Made by a program: the position numbers and the translations under genes. A stretch of DNA of 23,745 nucleotides, from the NCBI GenBank assembly GCA_934463115.1, contig CAKSIN010000031.1, forward strand, positions 1 through 23,745. The letters are read 5' to 3'. The notes beneath the pieces are model-generated. The model was not told the origin of the DNA and did not search any database. It was given only the letters and a program-made list of their open reading frames with translations. This DNA comes from an uncultured Clostridia bacterium (lineage in GTDB: Bacteria; Bacillota; Clostridia; UMGS1810). Every line of letters begins with the position of its first letter. Position 1 is the first letter of the stretch. Below are positions 1 to 7,816 of this stretch, piece after piece.

Positions 1-503
1 TAAGCCGCTAAATTATCATTTATCTCATTATTAAGTTTAATTTTCTCGTCCAATGCCTTCAAAACACTTGCGATTTTCTTTTGCACCTGCAAATCAATCA
101 GAGGAACTTCGTATTGCATTATTGAGGTTTTGTCTCCTCGTGGCATTTTCGTTCCCTTTGATGTCGCCATAGAATATGTAAAGAAATCATCATCCGCAAG
201 TACATAATACAAGAAATCTTTATCTGTATTAGGTTTTGGAACAAAGACTAATACATCGTTTGAGCAACCGCCATCATATTCGGCTTGCCAAATTTTTTTG
301 AAATAAGGGCGAATATTAGAAACAAGGACATCTCCGCTATTATATTCCTGTGTTAAAGAAACTGTCGGCAAAGAGCTTGCTTCAGTAATTCCACACTTAT
401 TTGGCATCATATTTTCGGTCGAGATATATGTTTTTAATGTTAGACTTGAAACGCGAACCTTTCCTTTGCGAAAGGCGCAAATATCAGACAATTTACACTT
501 CAT
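1..503 (-). CDS. hsdS: Type I restriction-modification specificity subunit (HsdS), partial at left edge
   Basis: This is the DNA-recognition subunit of a type I restriction-modification complex. It would sit between two HsdM copies and choose the target site. The reading frame starts at an ATG (501-503 on the minus strand) that overlaps the last codons of hsdM by 11 bp. It stays open for about 167 codons to the window edge. The visible part is one target-recognition domain, opening with MKCKLSDICAFRKGK, as HsdS proteins commonly do. It ends in the conserved coiled-coil hinge (IDLQVQKKIASVLKALDEKI, about residues 137-156). The second target-recognition domain should lie to the left of the window. 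Tight overlap with hsdM indicates translational coupling. No hsdR is visible; it may lie outside the window. Confidence 0.9.
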   Translation of the reverse strand, partial: MKCKLSDICAFRKGKVRVSSLTLKTYISTENMMPNKCGITEASSLPTVSLTQEYNSGDVLVSNIRPYFKKIWQAEYDGGCSNDVLVFVPKPNTDKDFLYYVLADDDFFTYSMATSKGTKMPRGDKTSIMQYEVPLIDLQVQKKIASVLKALDEKIKLNNEINDNLAA

Positions 504-1998
504 ACCCAATCGCCCCCAGCTTCTTGCGAATTTCATCCTCCAGTTCATGTGACTTCTTGAACATATCGGAAAGTTCTGATGTAAGGCGTGTCATCTTTTC
601 CTCAAAAGGTTCGCCGTCGTCCTCAACTTCTTCAATTCCCACATATCTGCCGGGGGTCAGGATAAAGTCCTGCTTTTCAATTGCCTGAAGATCTGCTACG
701 GCGCAGAAACCCTTTACATCTTCCAATGTTCCTTCTTGGAAAGCCTCAAAGGTATCTGCTATCTTTTGAATATCCGCATCGGTAAAATCTCTGTGTTTAC
801 GATCAACCATATAGCCCATCTTACGGGCATCGATAAACAGAGTTTTTTCTTTCTGCTTTTTGTTTTTGCTGATAAACCAGAGGGTGACGGGAATGGTCAC
901 GCTATAAAAAAGCTGTGCCGGCAGAGCTACAATTCCCTCCACAAGGTCAGCCTGAATGATGCGTTTTCTGATTTCCCCTTCACCGCCTGTTTGAGTGGAC
1001 AACGCACCATTTGCAAGGACAAGACCGATCTTGCCATTGGGGGCGAGGTGGTGGATCATATGTTGAATCCACGCATAGTTGGCGTTACCGGTAGGGGGCG
1101 TGCCAAACTGCCATCGCACATCGTCCTTCAACTTCTCCTGTCCCCAGTTAGAGAGATTGAAAGGAGGATTAGCCATTATAAAATCAGCCTTCATCAGGGG
1201 ATGCAGATCATTAAAAAAAGTGTCTGCATGATACGGCCCGAAATTGGCATCTATTCCGCGTATCGCCATATTCATCTTTGCCATTTTCCAAGTATCGGCG
1301 TTTGACTCCTGCCCATAAACAGAGATTTCACCACGATTGCCGCTGTGCGCTTTTATGAATTTTGCACTTTGGACGAACATCCCGCCGGAACCGCAGCAAG
1401 GGTCATAGACGCGGCAGTTGGCAAAAGGTTTTAAAATAGCAACAATGGTTTTAACAATGCTGGACGGAGTATAGAATTCGCCGCCCTTGACACCTTCATA
1501 TGCCGCAAACTGAGCAATACAGTATTCATAGGTTCTGCCGAGAAGGTCTTTGCTTTCCTCGGTATCACCCATATCCATATTGGTGAACAGGTCAACCACA
1601 TCGCCCAAAACACGCTTATCCAAATCAGGGCTTGCATAGTTTTTCGGCAGAACATTTTTCAGACTTTTGTTTTCGGCTTCAATAGCCCGCATTGCATTGT
1701 CAATGATCGTTCCGATTTCAGGGGTGTGAGCGGCAGAAGCAATTTTGCTCCATCGGGCATCCTCCGGTACGAAGAAAATGTTATCTTCGGCGTAGGCATC
1801 GCGATCATCCTCAAAACCGTCACCCTCAGCGACAAGCTCCTGATAGCGTTTTTCAAACGCATTTGATATGTATCTAAGAAAGATCAACCCTATAATGACC
1901 TTTCGGTATTCTGCTGCGGGAATGTGCCCCCAGAGGACGCATGCAGCATCCCATAGTTGCTTTTCAAAACCAATATTCGCGTTATTCTTAGCGGCCAT
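493..1998 (-). CDS. hsdM: Type I restriction-modification DNA methyltransferase (HsdM)
   Basis: This is the adenine-N6 methyltransferase subunit of a type I R-M system. It modifies host DNA at the site chosen by HsdS using S-adenosylmethionine. The 501-aa length is normal for the family. The N-terminal helical HsdM_N domain covers about residues 10-150. The catalytic domain follows with GEFYTP (173-178), SAM-binding motif I DPCCGSGG (199-206) and catalytic motif IV NPPF (277-280), all intact. A GGAGG ribosome binding site lies about 8 bases before the ATG. The hsdS start overlaps its stop, so the pair forms an operon read leftward. Nothing in the sequence suggests inactivation. Confidence 0.96.
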   Translation of the reverse strand: MAAKNNANIGFEKQLWDAACVLWGHIPAAEYRKVIIGLIFLRYISNAFEKRYQELVAEGDGFEDDRDAYAEDNIFFVPEDARWSKIASAAHTPEIGTIIDNAMRAIEAENKSLKNVLPKNYASPDLDKRVLGDVVDLFTNMDMGDTEESKDLLGRTYEYCIAQFAAYEGVKGGEFYTPSSIVKTIVAILKPFANCRVYDPCCGSGGMFVQSAKFIKAHSGNRGEISVYGQESNADTWKMAKMNMAIRGIDANFGPYHADTFFNDLHPLMKADFIMANPPFNLSNWGQEKLKDDVRWQFGTPPTGNANYAWIQHMIHHLAPNGKIGLVLANGALSTQTGGEGEIRKRIIQADLVEGIVALPAQLFYSVTIPVTLWFISKNKKQKEKTLFIDARKMGYMVDRKHRDFTDADIQKIADTFEAFQEGTLEDVKGFCAVADLQAIEKQDFILTPGRYVGIEEVEDDGEPFEEKMTRLTSELSDMFKKSHELEDEIRKKLGAIGYEV

Positions 1999-2109
1999 TT
2001 TTTAATCCTCCAAATTTCTTTTTATATAACCATACATCATCCATTGTACAAAAAAACGGATTTTGCCGAAGCTTGTACATGGTTGGAAATATCTCATTTA
2101 AATAATATA

Positions 2110-2118
2110 ATTATAACA
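2110..2118 (-). promoter_or_regulatory. Extended -10 promoter element for hsdM
   Basis: The minus strand reads TGTTATAAT here, a perfect extended -10 hexamer. A match to the -35 consensus 17 bases upstream is poor (TTTTTC), which is common for extended -10 promoters. Transcription would start about 110 bases before the hsdM ATG. This is inferred from sequence only. Confidence 0.5.
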
Positions 2119-2139
2119 TAGCACAATTGCAGGAAAAAT

Positions 2140-2594
2140 GCAATGAAATTTACTGCATAAAGTCAAAATTTGTCGGTTAAATCAATTATTGATCAGCTCA
2201 TTCATAAACGGCATGCGAAATTATCTCAACGAAAATTCATGTGAAGACCATTTTCTGCGAGTTATTCCGATGAATGCTCCGTTTGTATTCTGCTATTGTC
2301 CGGTTGATTATTCAGGGAATGTTTGCTTCTGAATACGTTCTCGCTTTGAGTCGGTCAGAAGATCGTTTTGGCTGTTTATACAGTTGAAATAAAAGTTGAA
2401 GGGCGGTTACAACGAGCACTTGAAAATCCGCCGAAATGTCTTTTTGTGCTCTGTATGGAAAACGCAGAATAGGTGTCTGACCTGTCGAGTTGTCATATAT
2501 GATGATATGTTGTCATTACAGGTTATGACGACCGTTTTCGGAGGGTCAGAAATCGTCTCATTTTCGGGTTCATTTCTTACAGCTCGGCAACAGC
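2140..2594. other. Intergenic stretch without a supported gene
   Basis: About 450 bases lie between the hsdM promoter and the NADAR terminator. Open frames on both strands are short. The longest, 2407-2700 on the minus strand, runs straight through the NADAR terminator hairpin, lacks a convincing ribosome binding site and is not believed. A motif near 2391-2416 resembles the sequence around the NADAR stop codon (see findings). Otherwise nothing recognisable was seen. Confidence 0.5.
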
Positions 2595-2637
2595 AAAAAA
2601 TAACCACGGACGGGAGCAAACCCGCGCCGTGGTTATT
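2595..2637 (-). terminator. Rho-independent terminator downstream of the NADAR gene
   Basis: An 11-bp perfect stem (AATAACCACGG paired with CCGTGGTTATT) encloses a second CGGG/CCCG stem. On the minus strand it is followed by six T residues, as expected for the end of the leftward NADAR transcript. Confidence 0.9.
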
Positions 2638-2686
2638 ATCATTAGAAGTTTTTAATTGCCTTACATCGTCCGCAAAGGAAGGATAA

Positions 2687-3160
2687 TTACAACCGTTCAC
2701 GCACCATCATCAAGGCATAGCCAAGTAGATTTTGTCCAATCCACTTGTCCCTTTCAAGTCTATCAGGATCATTCATTGACAACCCTATGCCCCATATTCT
2801 GTCATTGACCGCACATTCAGCCAAGATACAATCTTCCGTTGCTTTGAGTTGCGATTTCAAGTCCTCATTCTGAGAGAATTTCGCGATCAATCCCTCAAAA
2901 ACAATTATTTGACGAACGCCGTTCCAATAGCTCTCGTTATAATTTGCGACAAGCCTGCCAAGAGCTTTTATCTCGGCAACATCATCAGTCGCAAGTATTT
3001 TAACTGCCGTGTCCTTGTCTCCGAAGCATACAGCTTTTTTATACATCATATATTGCTCCATTGAGGAAAAGTCTACATCGTTCACGGTAAATTCACTGGG
3101 ATACCAATTACTTAAATATCCGTTTTCCTCATTTGGATTATGAAAACAAACTATTTTCAT
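2687..3160 (-). CDS. NADAR domain protein (YbiA/DUF1768 family)
   Basis: The 157-aa protein is a complete single-domain NADAR protein. Diagnostic segments are YLSNWYPSEF near the N-terminus, the helix FSSMEQYMMYKKA with its conserved Glu (about residues 31-43), WGIGL (about 123-127) and the C-terminal WIGQNLLGYALMMVRERL. Family members are N-glycosidases. YbiA acts on riboflavin-pathway intermediates, and other NADAR proteins have been reported to remove ADP-ribose from guanine in DNA, as antitoxin-like or anti-toxin-damage enzymes. Which substrate applies here cannot be told from sequence. The gene has its own promoter at 3313-3341 and a strong terminator. Its ATG overlaps the stop of a broken upstream small ORF (CAATGA), suggesting former translational coupling. 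It sits next to a type I R-M locus, a typical setting for defence genes. Confidence 0.9.
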   Translation of the reverse strand: MKIVCFHNPNEENGYLSNWYPSEFTVNDVDFSSMEQYMMYKKAVCFGDKDTAVKILATDDVAEIKALGRLVANYNESYWNGVRQIIVFEGLIAKFSQNEDLKSQLKATEDCILAECAVNDRIWGIGLSMNDPDRLERDKWIGQNLLGYALMMVRERL

Positions 3161-3283
3161 TGTGCTTCACCGACTCTTTTAACATCCAAATCGTAAAACC
3201 CGCCGTATGAAACACTTACGGGAGCCTTAATGTGTCGATCACATTTTTACTTTATCGACATCGGAGTCAACAATTTCACGCAT
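3157..3283 (-). pseudogene. Frameshifted small ORF upstream of and overlapping the NADAR gene
   Basis: On the minus strand a frame starts at ATG 3283 (MREIVDSDVDKVKM) and stops at 3239. Coding-like sequence continues directly in the next frame (DRHIKAPVSVSYGGFYDLDV and on to GEAQ), ending with a TGA that overlaps the NADAR ATG. Together they would make a protein of about 42 residues. The 127-base length is one off a multiple of three, which fits a single-base indel. The product is not recognised. A 7-bp inverted repeat (TGTCGAT/ATCGACA, 3233-3260) lies at the frameshift point, so a non-coding leader hairpin is an alternative reading. Confidence 0.35.
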
Positions 3284-3312
3284 CTTTTGTCTTGCGTTTG
3301 CTTATTTTTTTT

Positions 3313-3341
3313 ATTATAGCTTTCTTGTCTCGATTTTACAA
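3313..3341 (-). promoter_or_regulatory. Sigma-70-type promoter for the NADAR transcript
   Basis: The minus strand reads TTGTAA, a 17-base spacer and a perfect TATAAT. Transcription would begin near 3306 and run leftward through the broken small ORF into the NADAR gene. Confidence 0.7.
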
Positions 3342-3358
3342 GTAAATTGAAGGGTAAT

Positions 3359-3466
3359 TTACAACCGCTCGGCAATTGCATCGTGGAGGCTGTCGTCAAA
3401 GCAGGCCGCATATTCAGGGTCAAAGTCTAATCGAAAGCTTATCCGGCGATCATTTAAAAACAAAAG
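3359..3466 (-). pseudogene. C-terminal remnant of an unidentified gene
   Basis: A minus-strand frame reads RRISFRLDFDPEYAACFDDS, continues through HDAIAERL and ends in TAA. It looks like a real protein tail in composition and codon use, but has no start and abuts the terminator of the next gene. Its final codons and the bases after the stop (CGGTTGTAA then ATTACCCTTC) closely resemble the end of the NADAR gene. The family is not recognised. It is probably the leftover of a gene interrupted by rearrangement. Confidence 0.35.
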
Positions 3467-3503
3467 GCACTTTTTGAGCATGGGGGGAGCTTCAAAAAGT
3501 GCC
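3456..3503 (-). terminator. Rho-independent terminator downstream of the secreted protein gene
   Basis: GGCACTTTTTGA pairs with TTCAAAAAGTGCC around a GC-rich loop. The minus-strand continuation is TTTTGTTTTT. It ends the leftward transcript of the gene at 3525-3968. Confidence 0.88.
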
Positions 3504-3524
3504 CTATTGATTAGTGATTACGGG

Positions 3525-3968
3525 TTATTTGTACTGTGTAGTTGCAGTTCTGGTGATGGTATCGGCCGGGCCGCCGGAACCATACACGACAAACTCGGTC
3601 GTCACCTTGTATGTGCCCTTGTCGGACAGCTGGAAATAGTGGAATCCTGTATAGACATTTTCATATATTACGTCGATCCACTTATTATTGTTCTGACCGA
3701 TATCCACTCTGCTCCAGAACAGACCGAGAACCTTTTTCTCAACGTAGGTGGTTATAATGGCTTTGCTGAAAACAGTCGAGTCCGCTGCGCATCTGTTTGT
3801 AATAGTGAGTTTACCCGTTGAAGAAATTGAAGCCATGTTAGATACATCCATTGTATTATTAAAGTACGGCTCGACTATTTGTGCTGCAGCAAAAGCCGAG
3901 AAAGTCGACATCGCCATCACAAAAGCGACAGCAACACAAACGACTCTTTTTATGATATTTTTCCGCAT
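3525..3968 (-). CDS. Small secreted protein of unknown function
   Basis: A 147-aa protein with a classical signal peptide: basic MRKNIIKR, then the hydrophobic core VVCVAVAFVMAMSTFSAFA with an AxA-type cleavage site near residue 28. The mature part of about 120 residues is rich in Thr, Ser, Asn and aromatic residues and looks like a single beta-rich domain with no Cys pair and no anchor motif. The ribosome binding site is AGAGGTGA, well spaced before the ATG, and a terminator follows the stop. It resembles the small signal-peptide proteins common in gut Clostridia, but no named domain is claimed. It lies downstream of the sigma/anti-sigma pair on the same strand, so it could be a target of that sigma factor; this is inference only. 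Confidence 0.75.
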   Translation of the reverse strand: MRKNIIKRVVCVAVAFVMAMSTFSAFAAAQIVEPYFNNTMDVSNMASISSTGKLTITNRCAADSTVFSKAIITTYVEKKVLGLFWSRVDIGQNNNKWIDVIYENVYTGFHYFQLSDKGTYKVTTEFVVYGSGGPADTITRTATTQYK

Positions 3969-4069
3969 TTTTTCACCTCTTCTCCCCCATTCAGCACCTA
4001 CAACGCTTTAGCCATAAAAAATGGGACAAAGAATCCCAATTTTTTTGAAGCAGAATGCATATAATTGCT

Positions 4070-4759
4070 TTACTCAAGCGCATTTACCATATCCAGTAAT
4101 TCTTCATAAGCTATTTCCCCTGAGTAAATTAGTTTCATATTGTATATGTCCTCATTCCAAAACGCGTCGCATGCCACACCCGATTTAGCACAATAAATTT
4201 TTATCTCATCACCATCAACATTTGCTTCTTTTACTACGCCATTTTGACTATCTAATGCAAAAGCTGCGTCATCAGCAACGGTCTGCAACAGTTCAATCAC
4301 AGCGCCGGTATCGCTATTTTCATACCTCACGAAGCTCATATCGTCATTCAGCACCCGTTCCGTTTCCGTAAACCCTTCGGGCACTTCCGTGAACGCATAA
4401 ACGTGGTCTATTTCTGCCGCGCCGTCTCCCGCGAACAGAATCTCTTTGAAGTCCTCATAGGTCTTGACAATGAAATTCACTATCGAATCCCCTGCGGCGT
4501 TGACGCTCATCAGCCCCGCAAGCAGGAGCGCCAAGGTCGCCGCCAGCGCAATGAGCCCTTTGATATTCAGGCGCGATTTACGGTCGTTCTTCGGCTTCTG
4601 ACCGTTGTTCGCTCCTATGCTGTCGATAAGCTCCTGCATCTTCCTGTTGAATTCATCGCTGAACTCGACCTCGATCTCGGATTCATCGGGAATATTTGCA
4701 AATTCCTCCTCAATGACCGTGCTGAAAGCCATATTGAATTCGCTTCTCGTCATAGACAT
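4070..4759 (-). CDS. Membrane anti-sigma factor with C-terminal DUF4367-like domain
   Basis: The 229-aa protein has an acidic cytoplasmic N-terminus (about residues 1-60) that would bind the sigma factor. One membrane segment follows (GLIALAATLALLLAGLMSV, about 68-86), then an extracellular domain of about 140 residues resembling DUF4367 (AYAFTEVPEGF-like region and a C-terminal LLDMVNAL helix). Its ATG lies inside the end of the sigma gene, overlapping by 10 bases, with AGAGGAG as ribosome binding site. This arrangement is typical of a sigma factor and its inhibitor made in a fixed ratio. The signal sensed is unknown. No ZAS zinc motif (HxxxCxxC) is present, which fits DUF4367-type rather than classical zinc anti-sigma factors. 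Confidence 0.82.
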   Translation of the reverse strand: MSMTRSEFNMAFSTVIEEEFANIPDESEIEVEFSDEFNRKMQELIDSIGANNGQKPKNDRKSRLNIKGLIALAATLALLLAGLMSVNAAGDSIVNFIVKTYEDFKEILFAGDGAAEIDHVYAFTEVPEGFTETERVLNDDMSFVRYENSDTGAVIELLQTVADDAAFALDSQNGVVKEANVDGDEIKIYCAKSGVACDAFWNEDIYNMKLIYSGEIAYEELLDMVNALE

Positions 4760-5325
4760 TCTGCCATTTCTCCTCTCTTTAACATCTCCGCAAGCATTTT
4801 TTTGCCCCTGTATATCTGCTTACAAACCGTGCTCTCGGTACGATCGACCGTACTCGCAATTTGCTCGACCGACATATCGAGCACGATTTTATAATAAAGC
4901 ACCTCACGATATTTATCGTCGAGCGAGCGAATCGCGTCAAGCAGCTCGTCATACTCGACCTTGGCGCAAACGCTCTCGACGAACACCGAATCATTGAACT
5001 CCAAATTGAAATCAATAAACTTATTTTCGCATTCTTTCTGTATCTTTTGCCGTCGGAGCGTGCTGATCGCCTTGTTTTTGGTCGCCTTGAGCATATAATT
5101 TTTCAGATCCGTCGGGTCCTCGATCTTGGTTAGGATATCCATATGCGACGACGCGATCGTAAAAAAGACATCCTGGACAACGTCTTCGGCATCATCCATA
5201 TTGTGTACTACGGAATCTGCGATGAAAACCATCTGCTTCCTGTGTTGGTAATAAACTTCCTCAAATCGTTTTCTTTCAACTTCCGTGCCGATCGTGTTAA
5301 GATACAGCGATAACATTAATATCAT
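4750..5325 (-). CDS. ECF-type RNA polymerase sigma factor
   Basis: The 191-aa protein has the two-domain ECF layout. Region 2 covers about residues 20-90 (FEEVYYQHRKQMVFIADSVV, then AEDVVQDVFF, the conserved -10 recognition helix). Region 4 covers about 125-180 (LDDKYREVLYYKIVLDMSVE, then IASTVDRTESTVCKQIYRGK, the helix-turn-helix for the -35). It recruits RNA polymerase to stress or envelope promoters and is held by the overlapping anti-sigma factor. The start is uncertain: ATG at 5325 or three codons later at 5316 (MLSLYL), which matches the usual start of relatives. Both have weak ribosome binding sites. ECF genes are often autoregulated; a promoter should lie in the AT-rich 5326-5460 stretch but none was fixed. 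Confidence 0.93.
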   Translation of the reverse strand: MILMLSLYLNTIGTEVERKRFEEVYYQHRKQMVFIADSVVHNMDDAEDVVQDVFFTIASSHMDILTKIEDPTDLKNYMLKATKNKAISTLRRQKIQKECENKFIDFNLEFNDSVFVESVCAKVEYDELLDAIRSLDDKYREVLYYKIVLDMSVEQIASTVDRTESTVCKQIYRGKKMLAEMLKRGEMAECL

Positions 5326-5473
5326 TTTCTTTCATTGTAATATTTTAGCTCTTACACCATATGTTATCACAAACATTGCTAAATTTCAACATGTTAGTGC
5401 ATATCTTTTGAAATAATTTGAAAATTTTTTTCATCCGGAGAATTCTGAATGCGTCGTATAGGCCGATAAAGCA

Positions 5474-5505
5474 GCAAAAGCGGGAGAGTTAGGCCTCTCC
5501 CGCTT
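5474..5505 (-). terminator. Rho-independent terminator downstream of the flavoprotein gene
   Basis: AAGCGGGAGAG pairs with CTCTCCCGCTT around a 6-base loop. On the minus strand it is followed by TTG after the stem T residues. The same stem sequence recurs at 12223-12254. Confidence 0.75.
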
Positions 5506-5564
5506 ATAGTTTTAAATCGTTTATGTGTTAAACGTTAGACAGTCTAACAGCTTTGGGCGCTTGC

Positions 5565-6182
5565 TCAGCCGATGAAATTCGTTGCGACGCGCGGTTCCTT
5601 TTCAGGCAGACCGTATTTCGCACTACCGAGAGCAATGCTCTTCATCAGGAACGTCATATTTCTTGCGAGAGTTTGCATAGTCTGCTTGCCCTCCTCGTCA
5701 AGCTCCGCCTCGCCCTTGACTCTGCCGTGGATGCTGTTCCAATATTGGCTCGAGGCTATCGGCATATTGCTAATAGTGAAGTATTTATTCAGCTCGTCAA
5801 ATGTCGCCGAGCAGCCGCCTCTTCTGGCGCAGACGATGCTTGCGCCGACCTTCATCGTCTTATCAAAAGGAGTGCTGTAGAAGAGCCTGTCGAGGCAGGC
5901 AATAAGCGTAGCATTCGCCGACGCATAATAAACGGGGCTTGCGACGATAAGACCGTCCGCGCTCTCGAATTCGCCCGCGAGCTCGTTGACGGTATCGTCT
6001 ATCGCACATTTGCCGAGCTCTGAGCATCTGCCGCAGGCTATGCAGCCGCGAATATCCCTGCCGCCTATCTGCACGGTCTTGACCTCAATGCCCTCCGCTT
6101 TGAGAACATTCTCGACTTCACGCACGGCGACGGAAGTGTTACCGTTCGCTCTCGGGCTGCCGTTGATGATAAGAGCTTTCAT
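5565..6182 (-). CDS. Flavodoxin-fold NAD(P)H-dependent oxidoreductase, iron-sulfur-flavoprotein-like
   Basis: A 205-aa flavodoxin-like FMN reductase. The N-terminal strand and phosphate loop MKALIINGSPRANGNTS bind FMN phosphate. A cysteine cluster CIACGRC followed by GKC (about residues 47-59) matches the compact cysteine motif of iron-sulfur flavoproteins and could hold a [4Fe-4S] cluster. GLIVASPVYYASANATL (about 77-93) is the second FMN-loop region. Family members transfer electrons from NAD(P)H or ferredoxin in anaerobes; the partner is unknown. The ribosome binding site GGGAGA precedes the ATG. It lies downstream of the amidohydrolase on the same strand, but a terminator separates them, so it is probably transcribed alone. 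Confidence 0.88.
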   Translation of the reverse strand: MKALIINGSPRANGNTSVAVREVENVLKAEGIEVKTVQIGGRDIRGCIACGRCSELGKCAIDDTVNELAGEFESADGLIVASPVYYASANATLIACLDRLFYSTPFDKTMKVGASIVCARRGGCSATFDELNKYFTISNMPIASSQYWNSIHGRVKGEAELDEEGKQTMQTLARNMTFLMKSIALGSAKYGLPEKEPRVATNFIG

Positions 6183-6203
6183 ATAATCTCCCTTTCCGTT
6201 GAC

Positions 6204-6233
6204 AAAAAGCGGCCGACTTCGGTGACCGCTTTT
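6204..6233 (-). terminator. Rho-independent terminator downstream of the amidohydrolase gene
   Basis: AAAAGCGG pairs with CCGCTTTT around a loop, with TTTTTG following on the minus strand. It lies directly after the stop of the gene at 6242. Confidence 0.75.
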
Positions 6234-6241
6234 AACTATGT

Positions 6242-7816
6242 TTACTTTTTCAGAATGAATTCGCCGTTGGTGCCGCCGAGATATTCGCCGTTCTTCAGGA
6301 CGGCTTTGCCGTTGATATAGACGCTGTGGATGCCGCCGGGGGCTGCGTCGGGGCGGGATTCGTCAACGCTGAGCTTTGCGGGGTCGATGATGCTGATATC
6401 GGCCTTGTAGCCCTCTTTGAGGTAGCCGCGCTCTTTGATGCTGTAGCGGTCGGCGGTTGCGCCCGTCATTTTGCGGACTATCTTCTCGGGGGCGATATTC
6501 CAGCGCCTGCCGAGCAGGAAGAACTGCGGGAAGGTCTGGAAGGTCGCGATATTCTGCCTCCCCTTCTCCTCGACCCATGCGTCGGTCATGAATACCGACA
6601 TATCATCTTCCATGAGCGTACGCACAATCGTGTCATTGTAATATTTATCAAGGTAGATCCTGCCCGTGCGGTCGGAGAGCTCAACGAGCTTCAGATACAT
6701 ATCCAGCGGCTTCACGCCCTCCTCTTCGGCGAGCTGAATGACCGTTTTGCCCTCGTATTCGGGGTGATCATCACTGATATACGCGACGGTCATATCCTCC
6801 CAGTCGATGCCGAGCACCTTGCGGTACATGAGTATGGTCAGGCTGAGCTTGAAGCGATTCAGCGGTGAATTCGCCTGCTCCTTGGGGAGCTTTGCATACC
6901 ATTCGGGGAACACGACAGTGATGACCGACGCGCCGTAATGGAATGCGTAATTATCATATGCAATGGGCTTGCCCTGAGCTTTGAGGGTATGGAAAACATT
7001 CAGCATCTTATCGAGCTTTTTCCACGATTTCTTGCCCGTGAAGATAAGGTGGCTGTACTCCGTGCGAACGCCCGTCTGCTCCATGATATCAACTATCTCG
7101 TCGAGGGCGATCTCGAGGTGGGATTTCTTGGTGATGAGCGGATACTCCGCGCTGACCGCCGAGCAGGCTCTCGCATGGACGGTAAGAATTCCGTCGTATT
7201 TAGCTATCTCCCTCGCGAAGGCATAAAGCTCCTCCTTGGTCGCGTATCTGTTCGGCTCATACATGAAGCCCATCGAGCCGCCGAATGCGCCGTCCTCCAT
7301 CGCCTGATGAACGTGGTCGATCTCATTTTTAAGCTGCTCCGGGGTGAGCGGCGTCGAGTCGTAGCCGCAGATGCCCGCACGAACAGAGCCGTGACCGACG
7401 AGCGGCACGATATTGACATGGAGCCTGCCCGTGAGCTTCTCGCGGAAGGAAGTGAGGCTGCCGGTGAATTCCGACTTAAAGAGGCCGCCGCCGAGCTTGT
7501 CTCTGTAGGGCGTATTTTCATCCGTTCCGAACGGCGAAAAGCTGCAATTGCCGGTTATCTGGGTGGTGATGCCCTGCCTGATGAACGGGCTGAAGAATTT
7601 CTCGCTGTCTGCCCTGTCGCAGAAGAAATCATTATGCGAATGGGCGTCAATAAAGCCGGGGCAAACATAAAGACCGGTTGCGTCGACCGTCTCGTCCGCC
7701 GCTTCGTCGCACTTGCCGACCTTGAGAATTTTGTTGTCCTCAATAAGGACGTCGCCGACAAACGGAGCATTGCCGCTGCCGTCGAATACAGTGCCGTTCT
7801 TGAATAAAGTTTTCAT
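6242..7816 (-). CDS. Amidohydrolase, N-acyl-D-amino-acid deacylase (D-aminoacylase) family
   Basis: The 524-aa enzyme has the urease-superfamily amidohydrolase fold. A small N-terminal beta sandwich (residues 1-52) leads to the metal motif PGFIDAHSHND (53-63, His59/His61). Cys91 in ITGNCSFSPFG matches the unusual cysteine ligand of D-aminoacylases. HGS (142-144), HARA (214-217), EYSH (253-256) and the late Asp412 in MTDAW complete the active site. It would hydrolyse N-acyl-D-amino acids or related D-peptides, in the cytoplasm. The start is set at ATG 7816 because AAAGGGG lies just upstream; an in-frame ATG at 7876 would add 20 atypical residues. It faces away from the large surface protein gene across a shared upstream region. 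Exact substrate is not predictable. Confidence 0.92.
   Translation of the reverse strand: MKTLFKNGTVFDGSGNAPFVGDVLIEDNKILKVGKCDEAADETVDATGLYVCPGFIDAHSHNDFFCDRADSEKFFSPFIRQGITTQITGNCSFSPFGTDENTPYRDKLGGGLFKSEFTGSLTSFREKLTGRLHVNIVPLVGHGSVRAGICGYDSTPLTPEQLKNEIDHVHQAMEDGAFGGSMGFMYEPNRYATKEELYAFAREIAKYDGILTVHARACSAVSAEYPLITKKSHLEIALDEIVDIMEQTGVRTEYSHLIFTGKKSWKKLDKMLNVFHTLKAQGKPIAYDNYAFHYGASVITVVFPEWYAKLPKEQANSPLNRFKLSLTILMYRKVLGIDWEDMTVAYISDDHPEYEGKTVIQLAEEEGVKPLDMYLKLVELSDRTGRIYLDKYYNDTIVRTLMEDDMSVFMTDAWVEEKGRQNIATFQTFPQFFLLGRRWNIAPEKIVRKMTGATADRYSIKERGYLKEGYKADISIIDPAKLSVDESRPDAAPGGIHSVYINGKAVLKNGEYLGGTNGEFILKK

Noticed and set aside
2407..2700. 97-aa open frame on the minus strand after the NADAR gene
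   Set aside because: It runs through a strong terminator hairpin (2599-2637) and its start overlaps the NADAR 3' end without a usable ribosome binding site.
2680..3372. Integron attC sites at the TTGTAA stop-codon motifs
   Set aside because: The motif does not contain the GTTRRRY core, no inverted partner arm is present and no integrase is seen.
6938..7807. 289-aa open frame on the plus strand
   Set aside because: Shadow of the D-aminoacylase gene caused by its codon bias; low-complexity Arg/Ala/Glu-rich sequence.
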